Shown here in pieces: positions 1-5,712 of a DNA stretch of 6,281 bases. This stretch comes from Muribaculaceae bacterium (lineage in GTDB: Bacteria; Bacteroidota; Bacteroidia; Bacteroidales; Muribaculaceae). The stretch spans positions 1 to 6,281 of the forward strand of contig JAIDTS010000279.1 in NCBI GenBank assembly GCA_029060585.1, given 5' to 3'. Under the pieces are notes generated by a model that was given only the letters and a program-made list of their open reading frames with translations, had not been told where the DNA came from and did no database searches. Position numbers and translations under genes: made by a program. Within the stretch, counting starts at the first letter, position 1. Each line of letters starts with the position of its first letter.

Positions 1-1659
1 CTCCTGAAATATCTTATCCATACGATAGCCAGGATTCTGACCTCGCACTTCAGCGCGACTACGGGCAACTGGCTGAATCTCGTCTATCCCGTAGTCGGAA
101 TCATCATAGTAACCCTGTTTATCAAATATGTAGTAAAAGACAACGTCAGCCACGGCGTGACAAAGGTGCTCTACGCAATCTCGCGACGCAAATCGAGGCT
201 TAAGAAAAAGCACTGTTATGCCTCGCTCGTAGGATCAGCCATCACGATCGGTTTCGGCGGCTCAGTCGGAGCGGAGGGTCCGATAGTCTATACGGGAGCT
301 GCCATCGGCTCTAATGTAGGACAGGCGTTCAGGCTTTCCCCTCGTATCCTCATGCTTCTTGTCGGATGCGGAGCGGCTGCCGGCATAGCGGGAATTTTCC
401 GAGCTCCTATTGCAGGGATGCTTTTCACTCTTGAAGTTCTGATGATCGACCTCACAGGAGCCACCGTAATGCCTCTTCTTATCTCCTCCATATCCGGAGC
501 GACTGTCGCCTACGTCCTCGAAGGCTACGGGGCCGAGTTTTTCTTCTCTCAGAGTGAGCCGTATTATACCAACAGAATTCCATGGACAATACTCCTCGGA
601 ATCCTATGTGGATTTGTGAGCCTTTACTTCACGCGAGCCATGTTTATGCTCGAGAAGTGGTTTGGCGGCTTCAAAAGCAGATGGGTCAAGATCTCTGCGG
701 GAGGAATCATCCTCGCAGGACTCATCTACGTCTTTCCGCCGCTCTATGGAGAAGGCTATGAGGCGATAAACACTCTTCTCGACGGAAATACAAGGGACAT
801 TCTCGACGGAACGATATTCTACGGCGACCGGATAAATCCTTGGTCGATAACGATTTTTGTTGCGTGCCTGATATTGACGAAAGTATTCGCTACTACCGCA
901 ACCAACGCCGCCGGCGGGGTAGGCGGAACCTTTGCGCCGTCACTTTTCGTAGGCGCCATGACAGGCTTCCTATTTGCCTATTTTTTCAATCTGATGGATT
1001 TCGGCATAGAGCTCAGTCAGAAAAACTTCAGTCTGATGGGTATGGCTGGAGTCATGAGCGGAGTCATGCACGCACCCCTGATGGCAATCTTCCTTACCGC
1101 GGAGATGACAGGTGGATACAACCTGTTCCTTCCGCTACTGATCGTGTCATGCCTATCGTATATGACGATTAAGGCGTTCGAACCATACAGCATCTATACG
1201 ATGCGACTTGCCGAAAAGGGAGACCTTATCACCCACGAGAAAGACCGCACGGTACTTACACTGCTCAAGATCGACAACGTTATCGAGAAGGATTTCATAG
1301 AGGTCCATCCGGAGATGAGCCTCAAGCAGATGGTCGAAGTCATATCTCAATGCAACCGCAATCTATATCCGGTTACGGATTCGGAAGGGATGCTCAAGGG
1401 AATAGTCCTGCTTGACGATATACGAAACATCATGTTCCGCCCTGACCTATACCGGAAAATGCATGTCAGCCGGTTTATGGCTATGCCACCGGCAAGGATA
1501 GAGGTGACGGACAGCATGGACAAAGTAATGAACACTTTCGACAAGACAGGAGCCTGGAACCTACCGGTTGTCGACAATGGAAAATATGTAGGGTTCGTCT
1601 CAAAATCAAAGATCTTCAATTCATACAGAAGGGTGCTCAAGCACTATTCGGATGATTAA
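1..1659 (+). CDS. ClC-family chloride channel/transporter with two C-terminal CBS domains (5' end missing)
   Basis: Integral membrane protein of the ClC family, expected to move chloride or a related anion across the inner membrane. The frame is open from base 1, so the start lies upstream; a GTG at 157 is internal. The window holds 552 residues (numbered from base 1). Seen: GAEGP at 90-94 with the gating glutamate E92, an APIAGMLF segment at 135-142, the GGTFAP filter motif with F311, and a SIY motif whose Y399 fits the central filter tyrosine. About residues 425-550 form two CBS domains, normally a cytoplasmic regulatory module that binds adenine nucleotides. Odd: the position of the GSGIP filter serine is histidine (H51), and the proton-pathway glutamate of antiporters is valine (V146). 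The family call is secure; channel versus exchanger and the anion carried are not. fmt follows after 45 nt on the same strand. Confidence 0.95.
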   Translation, partial: LLKYLIHTIARILTSHFSATTGNWLNLVYPVVGIIIVTLFIKYVVKDNVSHGVTKVLYAISRRKSRLKKKHCYASLVGSAITIGFGGSVGAEGPIVYTGAAIGSNVGQAFRLSPRILMLLVGCGAAAGIAGIFRAPIAGMLFTLEVLMIDLTGATVMPLLISSISGATVAYVLEGYGAEFFFSQSEPYYTNRIPWTILLGILCGFVSLYFTRAMFMLEKWFGGFKSRWVKISAGGIILAGLIYVFPPLYGEGYEAINTLLDGNTRDILDGTIFYGDRINPWSITIFVACLILTKVFATTATNAAGGVGGTFAPSLFVGAMTGFLFAYFFNLMDFGIELSQKNFSLMGMAGVMSGVMHAPLMAIFLTAEMTGGYNLFLPLLIVSCLSYMTIKAFEPYSIYTMRLAEKGDLITHEKDRTVLTLLKIDNVIEKDFIEVHPEMSLKQMVEVISQCNRNLYPVTDSEGMLKGIVLLDDIRNIMFRPDLYRKMHVSRFMAMPPARIEVTDSMDKVMNTFDKTGAWNLPVVDNGKYVGFVSKSKIFNSYRRVLKHYSDD

Positions 1660-1704
1660 CTACGCAGATGCCTTAGTTCGGGCACATATCCCAAAAACAT
1701 AATT

Positions 1705-2652
1705 ATGGACAAGAAAGACCTCAGAATAGTATTCTTCGGGACTCCGGAATTCGCGGTAGAAAGTCTCGATGCCTTGATAAAGAATGGATTTAATGTAGTC
1801 GGTGTAGTGACTATGCCTGATAAGATAGCAGGACGCGGACATCGTCTGTACGAAAGCGATGTGAAACGCTATGCGGTCGAGCATGGGCTTCATATCTTGC
1901 AGCCCGAAAGGCTTAAGTCAGAAGATTTTCTTCAAGAACTTCGCTCTCTGGAAGCAGACCTCTTCATAGTGATAGCATTCAGGATGCTGCCCCGAGAGGT
2001 GTGGCAAATGCCCGGGCTTGGGACTTTCAACCTCCATGCGTCGCTTCTTCCGAAATACCGTGGAGCTGCACCAATCAATCGCGCCGTGATGAACGGAGAG
2101 AGTGAGACAGGAGTAACCACATTCTTCCTCAAGCACGAGATAGACACCGGAGATATGATTATGCAGAAAAAGGTCAGCATACTTCCGGAAGAGAATGTGG
2201 GTGACGTACACGACAAACTGATGCATCTTGGAGCTGACATGGTAGTTGAGACAGTCGACGCCATTATCGCCGGAACACTGACCACGACGCCTCAACCGGA
2301 AGGGGAATTTACTCCTGCACCCAAGATTTTTAAGGAAGACTGTAGAATCAACTGGAGCCGTACGGCCCGGGAGATTCACAATCACGTGAGAGGACTCAGC
2401 CCCTATCCCGCTGCATGGACTATATTGATAGAAGAGTCAGGACGCCATCTTGAATGCAAGATCTTTGAGACGCGTCTTACGGACGAGACATGCGAAGGAC
2501 ATGGAAGCGGAACTATAAGGAAAGAGGGCAAGCGCCTGCTTGCCGCATGTGCCGACATGTGGCTTGAGATAATCTCAATCCAGCCGGCTGGAAAAAAAAG
2601 AATGGCCGCCGATGCGTTTCTGCTCGGCTACCATCCGGATCTTATGCAATAA
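1705..2652 (+). CDS. fmt: methionyl-tRNA formyltransferase
   Basis: Cytosolic enzyme that transfers the formyl group of 10-formyltetrahydrofolate to the amino group of Met-tRNAfMet for translation initiation. The 315 residues match the usual length of about 310-320. Seen: N-terminal FFGTPEFA at 10-17; an AGRG loop near residue 37, which in E. coli Fmt contacts the initiator tRNA acceptor stem; and the NLHASLLPKYRGAAPI block. The catalytic triad is N109, H111 and D147, with the same spacing as E. coli N106/H108/D144. The C-terminal tRNA-binding domain begins near residue 205, with an INWSRTA...LSPYPAAW stretch. The ATG at 1705 puts the first strand (LRIVFFGTP) at the expected distance from the N-terminus. 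It is preceded by an A-rich stretch without a Shine-Dalgarno motif. I see no convincing promoter in the 45-nt gap after the ClC gene, so the two are probably co-transcribed. Confidence 0.97.
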   Translation: MDKKDLRIVFFGTPEFAVESLDALIKNGFNVVGVVTMPDKIAGRGHRLYESDVKRYAVEHGLHILQPERLKSEDFLQELRSLEADLFIVIAFRMLPREVWQMPGLGTFNLHASLLPKYRGAAPINRAVMNGESETGVTTFFLKHEIDTGDMIMQKKVSILPEENVGDVHDKLMHLGADMVVETVDAIIAGTLTTTPQPEGEFTPAPKIFKEDCRINWSRTAREIHNHVRGLSPYPAAWTILIEESGRHLECKIFETRLTDETCEGHGSGTIRKEGKRLLAACADMWLEIISIQPAGKKRMAADAFLLGYHPDLMQ

Positions 2653-2692
2653 GACCTCATCTCACAATAATTTCAGAGCTCCTGAGGTCTTA
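2650..2692. terminator. inverted repeat between convergent fmt and aldo-keto reductase genes, possible bidirectional terminator
   Basis: A perfect 10-bp inverted repeat, taagacctca at 2650-2659 and tgaggtctta at 2683-2692, encloses a 23-nt loop. The left arm begins in the fmt stop codon (TAA, 2650-2652), and the right arm ends one base before the reductase stop codon (TGA on the minus strand, 2696-2694). Its position between two converging genes suits a shared terminator. However, the loop is long and neither side has a run of U, so it is not a classical intrinsic terminator. Confidence 0.4.
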
Positions 2693-2693
2693 G

Positions 2694-3707
2694 TCAGAGA
2701 TTGATTTTTGACGCGATTCCCTCAATCGTCTTGAGTTCCTCATCACTGAATGACTTGCCTTCTACGGCCTTCAGTGAATCGGACAGCTGTGCGACACTGC
2801 TACAACCCACTATGACGGATGTCACTCCTTGATGAGCGAGCACCCATGAAAGCGCCATCTGGGCAAGAGTCTGGCCTCTTTCCGCGGCTATGGCGTTGAG
2901 GGAGGCTACATGTGAGACAAGGTCTTCACTGATCTGCGATGTCTTTAGAAAACGTTGCTGCATTGCCCGAGAATCAGAAGGAATACCATTCAGATAGCGA
3001 TTGGTAAGAATTCCCTGGGCCAATGGAGAAAAAGCGATGAATCCGCTTCCGTTTTTCTTCACGCATTCGAGGGTCCCGTCGGTCTCCACACGCCGATCGA
3101 TCAGGTTAAGCCTATCCTGAAAAAGAAGACATGGGATGTCTCTTTTTCTCAGATATTCGAAAGCGAACTCCGAAGCCTCGACAGGCCATCTTGATATACC
3201 CGCATAGAGGGCTTTCCCAGACTTCACTATATCGACCAGGGCCTGGAGCGTCTCTTCAAGCGGAGTCTCCGGATCATAACGATGGCTATAGAACACGTCG
3301 AAATAGTCGAGTTTGGTTCTCTTGAGACTCTGATTGATGGAAGCCATAAGATACTTACGCGATCCCCAGTTGCCGTAAGGACCGGGCCACATGTCATATC
3401 CGGCCTTTGACGCCACGAACATCTCGTCGCGGTAAGGACGGAATGATTTTTCGAAGACGAAGCCAAACGTTTCCTCGGCCGTTCCATAACCGGGCCCGTA
3501 GTTGTTTGCAAGATCGAAAGACGTAACTCCATGATCGAATGCAAACCTCATCATCTCCTTACTTCTCTCAAGGGGTGCGGTTTCCCCGAAGTTCTGCCAG
3601 AAACCGAGTGAAAGCTCTGAAAGGAGTATTCCGCTTCTTCCACTCCTGCGGTATTCCATACCCTGCTCGTAACGTCTGTCGCAGGCCTTGTATATATCCT
3701 CTATCAT
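2694..3707 (-). CDS. gpr: aldo/keto reductase, YghZ/Gpr type (L-glyceraldehyde-3-phosphate reductase-like)
   Basis: A 337-residue cytosolic NAD(P)H-dependent oxidoreductase of the aldo-keto reductase superfamily. Its closest recognisable relative is E. coli YghZ (Gpr), which reduces L-glyceraldehyde 3-phosphate and methylglyoxal. Seen: LSLGFWQNFG at 32-41, FDLANNYGPG at 64-73, SKAGYDMWPGPYG at 100-112, SRKYLMASINQSLKR at 116-130, YSHR at 140-143, FSPLAQGILT at 226-235 and YLNGIP at 238-243, all diagnostic of the YghZ group. The catalytic tetrad D65, Y70, K101 and H142 is intact, and length is close to E. coli's roughly 346. The ATG at 3707 gives an N-terminal lead (RRYEQGMEYRRSGRSG) comparable with E. 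coli. M17 is an internal alternative that would lose part of it. The gene is divergent from the Crp-like regulator and has its own promoter. The physiological substrate cannot be read from sequence. Confidence 0.9.
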   Translation of the reverse strand: MIEDIYKACDRRYEQGMEYRRSGRSGILLSELSLGFWQNFGETAPLERSKEMMRFAFDHGVTSFDLANNYGPGYGTAEETFGFVFEKSFRPYRDEMFVASKAGYDMWPGPYGNWGSRKYLMASINQSLKRTKLDYFDVFYSHRYDPETPLEETLQALVDIVKSGKALYAGISRWPVEASEFAFEYLRKRDIPCLLFQDRLNLIDRRVETDGTLECVKKNGSGFIAFSPLAQGILTNRYLNGIPSDSRAMQQRFLKTSQISEDLVSHVASLNAIAAERGQTLAQMALSWVLAHQGVTSVIVGCSSVAQLSDSLKAVEGKSFSDEELKTIEGIASKINL

Positions 3708-3732
3708 ATTTCGTTTATTTTTATTCTGTACG

Positions 3733-3765
3733 CAAATTTAATAAAATCTTACGATATTTCAACAA
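3733..3765 (-). promoter_or_regulatory. Bacteroidota-type promoter for the aldo-keto reductase gene
   Basis: Read on the minus strand, TAAATTTG (3740-3733) matches the Bacteroidota -7 consensus TAnnTTTG exactly. A TTGTTG sequence (3765-3760) lies 19 bp upstream, where the TTTG-like -33 box is expected. Transcription would begin near 3727, giving a short A-rich leader of about 20 nt before the ATG at 3707. Confidence 0.7.
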
Positions 3766-3792
3766 TTACATGCTCAATATCGGCATGAATAC

Positions 3793-3822
3793 TGATTGGA
3801 ATTACAAAAAAACCGCCAATCA
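3793..3822. repeat. inverted repeat tgattgg-N16-ccaatca, candidate operator
   Basis: A perfect 7-bp inverted repeat has arms at 3793-3799 and 3816-3822 around a 16-nt spacer containing a run of seven A. It lies between the two divergent promoters, roughly 70-80 bp upstream of the reductase start site and about 100 bp upstream of the regulator start site. It could bind a dimeric regulator such as the adjacent Crp-like protein, but it does not match the classical Crp or Fnr consensus half-sites. A chance occurrence in AT-rich DNA is possible. Confidence 0.3.
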
Positions 3823-3883
3823 TGATGATCTATCGCCGCAAACGAATCTATTTTATTCATAATTCAAAATAAATAAAAAAAAG

Positions 3884-3915
3884 TTTTATCAATTCATTTT
3901 TTTTTAGTAAATTTG
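3884..3915 (+). promoter_or_regulatory. Bacteroidota-type promoter for the Crp-like regulator gene
   Basis: TAAATTTG at 3908-3915 matches the TAnnTTTG -7 box exactly and is identical to the box of the divergent promoter. A TTTTA stretch at 3884-3888 lies about 20 bp upstream as a weaker -33 element. A8 and T9 tracts at 3875-3882 and 3897-3905 flank it. Transcription would begin near 3921, leaving a leader of about 88 nt before the ATG at 4009. Confidence 0.65.
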
Positions 3916-3938
3916 CAGACTCAATCAGGTAAGAATCA

Positions 3939-3957
3939 GAACGCATGCTATGCGTTT
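3939..3957 (+). promoter_or_regulatory. small hairpin / palindrome in the leader of the Crp-like regulator gene
   Basis: The arms aacgcat (3940-3946) and atgcgtt (3950-3956) pair perfectly around a 3-nt loop, and a G-U pair extends the stem by one. The stem lies about 20 nt after the predicted transcription start. As RNA it would be a compact 5' hairpin that could affect stability or translation. As DNA it is a near-palindrome that could serve as an autoregulatory operator. Two mini-ORF start codons fall inside it. Confidence 0.4.
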
Positions 3958-4008
3958 CAAATCATCTTAAGGTAAAAATACAGGTAAAGTTGATCTGACG
4001 AAAAGATA

Positions 4009-4710
4009 ATGTTAAAGAAGAGTACACTTGAACATATCATAAGCAACGACTTGTCGGAACTATGGAATGCGCTTCTCCCTGAGGAAAAGCGCATAGTCAC
4101 CGACAACTTCACCATATCCACATTCAAGAAAAACCAAATTATCTATTCCGAAAACGAAGAGCCGGAATATCTTTGGTGTCTGCTGAAAGGAAAGGTCAAA
4201 ATGTATAAGGCCGGAATAGGCGACCGCGTACAGATACTCCGTCTTTACTGTCCGGTCCAGTATTTCGGCTACCGCGCATATTTCGCCAAGGAGCCATACC
4301 TGTCATCTGTAGCCGCCGTCGAGGAGTCGGTACTCGGAAGGGTACCTATGCACGTTGTGGAAAGGCTCATAAGAGGAAATATCAATCTTGCGATGTTCTT
4401 CATCCATGAGCTTTCACGCAATCTGGGAGGATCTGACACAAAGATCGTAAACCTCACGCAGAAACATATACGCGGGCGCCTCGCTGACGCTCTGCTTCTG
4501 CTAAGAGACAACTACGGACTCGAGGACGACGGAGCCACACTCCGCATCTACATGAGCCGCGAAGACCTTGCGAGCCTCAGCAACATGACGACTGCAAACG
4601 CGATCAGAACGCTCGCAACATTTGTAGCCGAGAAACTCATTCTCGTTGATGGACGAAAGATAAAGATAATCAACGAGGAACAACTACAGAGAATCTCAAA
4701 AAACGGTTAA
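4009..4710 (+). CDS. Crp/Fnr-family transcriptional regulator without canonical cAMP or Fe-S ligands
   Basis: A 233-residue cytosolic DNA-binding regulator of the Crp/Fnr superfamily, the usual length for the family. Residues about 20-110 form the cyclic-nucleotide-binding-like beta roll (YSENEEPEYLWCLLKGKVKMY at 46-66 is typical). Residues about 113-140 form the dimerisation helix. A C-terminal winged helix-turn-helix covers about 150-225, with recognition segment SREDLASLSNMTTANAIRTL at 183-202. Aligned to E. coli CRP, the cAMP contacts E72, R82 and S83 fall on Y88, L98 and S99, so cAMP binding is unlikely. The only cysteines are C57 and C81, so the N-terminal Fnr iron-sulfur cluster is absent. 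Its signal and targets are unknown. It is divergent from the aldo-keto reductase, which makes that gene and itself candidate targets. The ATG at 4009 follows an A-rich stretch (gacgaaaagata) and gives a normal family N-terminus. Its stop codon overlaps that of menE. Confidence 0.93.
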   Translation: MLKKSTLEHIISNDLSELWNALLPEEKRIVTDNFTISTFKKNQIIYSENEEPEYLWCLLKGKVKMYKAGIGDRVQILRLYCPVQYFGYRAYFAKEPYLSSVAAVEESVLGRVPMHVVERLIRGNINLAMFFIHELSRNLGGSDTKIVNLTQKHIRGRLADALLLLRDNYGLEDDGATLRIYMSREDLASLSNMTTANAIRTLATFVAEKLILVDGRKIKIINEEQLQRISKNG

Positions 4711-5711
4711 TCCAAATCAGACTTTCCGGCATGGAGCAACTTTTTGAGTCTGCTCCTGTCTATCATGCCCTTAGGCGTGCGCGGAAGAGATGGCATGACT
4801 ATGACGTCCTTGGGAGACTTGACACCGAGCTCCAGGCTTTTTCTATACTGACGAAGACGCACTGCTACGGCATCCCTAAGTAGATTCCTGTCTATATCGG
4901 CGCTCGGAGACTCGACCACGATGACCAGCTTCTCGCCCCACTTTGCATCTGGAACTGAAGAAAGACAATATTCATAAGCTATGAATGGCCCGAGGCGCCT
5001 CTCAAGTTCCTCGGGGCGAATCTTTATGCCTCCGCTTATAACCGTATTGTCCGCTCGTCCGAGAATCCGGAATTCATCAGGACCATACACCTCCGCGAGA
5101 TCCGTAGTCAAAAGCCGCTGCCCATCGGGCATAATCACAACGAGGCATCCATCTTCTCCGGTCTCTACGGTTATTCCCTCAAGCGAATGAAACGGACGGT
5201 CATCATCATCTACCTTCCTGAGAGCTATATGGGAGGCAGTCTCCGTCATGCCGTAGGTCTCCCAGACGTCATATCCGGACATTACGATACGCCTCCGCAT
5301 CAATGATGGTATGGCCGATCCTCCCACGAGTATATTGCGTATGCCCGTCCACTTCTCTGACGCGTCGAGAATCCATTTCATCTGTGCCGGAACAACGGAA
5401 AGAAGATCTATTCTCTCTTCACGACCGATTCCGCCAAGCGGGCGCGAGGAGGGTTCTTCCGATGTCAGAAGGCAGCCGGCCTCGTCTGCCCTCACGGTCA
5501 TCATCATCGAAGCGATATACTTAAAGTCAAGACAAGTATGCAGACGGCATTCTCCGTCTATTCCGAAGAATCGATTTGTACGCCGCGCGCTTTCGCGCAT
5601 AAAATCTTTTGAGAGTCTTATTTCCTTTGGCTCGCCGGTAGAACCGGATGTATGGCACACCACAAAATCTCCTGCACCACGCCATATTAGCTCAAACTCC
5701 TGCTGTGTCAT
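4707..5711 (-). CDS. menE: o-succinylbenzoate--CoA ligase (short-form MenE)
   Basis: ANL-superfamily adenylating enzyme that activates o-succinylbenzoate with ATP and CoA in menaquinone synthesis. With the start at 5711 it has 334 residues. Seen: P-loop TSGSTGEPK at 21-29, an LVGGSAIP loop near 128-135, YGMTET at 153-158, the ribose-binding aspartate in TTDL (D204), the GRADNTVISGGIKI hinge region at 218-231, and the C-terminal catalytic lysine in PRTPKGMIDR (K314). The P-loop lies only about 20 residues from the N-terminus, against about 140 in E. coli MenE (451 aa), so most of the first N-terminal subdomain is absent. All core motifs survive, so this looks like a compact form, not a decayed gene. 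An ATG at 5747 is possible but would overlap menC by 35 nt. The ATG at 5711 lies one base after the menC stop and suggests translational coupling. The specific function rests on adjacency to menC. Confidence 0.88.
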   Translation of the reverse strand: MTQQEFELIWRGAGDFVVCHTSGSTGEPKEIRLSKDFMRESARRTNRFFGIDGECRLHTCLDFKYIASMMMTVRADEAGCLLTSEEPSSRPLGGIGREERIDLLSVVPAQMKWILDASEKWTGIRNILVGGSAIPSLMRRRIVMSGYDVWETYGMTETASHIALRKVDDDDRPFHSLEGITVETGEDGCLVVIMPDGQRLLTTDLAEVYGPDEFRILGRADNTVISGGIKIRPEELERRLGPFIAYEYCLSSVPDAKWGEKLVIVVESPSADIDRNLLRDAVAVRLRQYRKSLELGVKSPKDVIVMPSLPRTPKGMIDRSRLKKLLHAGKSDLD

Positions 5712-5712
5712 A

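Larger units (their letters stand above)
3708..4008. other. 301-bp AT-rich divergent intergenic control region
   Basis: This gene-free stretch separates the leftward aldo-keto reductase from the rightward Crp-like regulator. It holds a promoter for each gene, a 7-bp inverted repeat at 3793-3822, an 8-bp palindrome ATCATGAT at 3819-3826, an A8 tract at 3875-3882, a T9 tract at 3897-3905, and an approximately 88-nt leader for the regulator containing a hairpin. A frame open across part of it (ending at 3862) continues antisense out of the reductase gene and is not credible as a gene. Confidence 0.8.

Noticed and set aside
157..159. GTG as a possible start of the ClC gene
   Set aside because: The frame is open back to base 1, and the sequence before it (hydrophobic helix, then the HGVT filter region) is clearly part of the ClC fold, so this is an internal valine codon.
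840..1172. 110-codon open frame on the + strand
   Set aside because: It lies wholly inside the ClC gene in another frame, is rich in arginine, and resembles no family I know.
1660..1704. Possible promoter or terminator between the ClC gene and fmt
   Set aside because: TAGTTCGG only partly fits TAnnTTTG, no -33 box is evident, and the only hairpin (tgcc/ggca) has a 4-bp stem.
1918..2385. 155-codon open frame on the minus strand, and a second antisense frame at 1932-2285
   Set aside because: Both are antisense to the catalytic core of fmt, whose frame shows all the expected motifs; they have no recognisable domain and no promoter.
3769..3787. Inverted repeat catgc-N9-gcatg upstream of the reductase promoter
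   Set aside because: The arms are only 5 bp with no extension, which is expected by chance in a region of this size.
3539..3862. 107-codon open frame running from the reductase gene into the divergent control region
   Set aside because: Its first half is antisense to the reductase and its second half crosses both arms of the promoter region; its composition follows the AT-rich DNA, not a protein.
3708..4008. Classical Crp (TGTGA-N6-TCACA) or Fnr (TTGAT-N4-ATCAA) binding site
   Set aside because: I read both strands and found only isolated half-sites such as TTGAT at 3990-3994 and ATCAA at 3888-3892, with no properly spaced partner.
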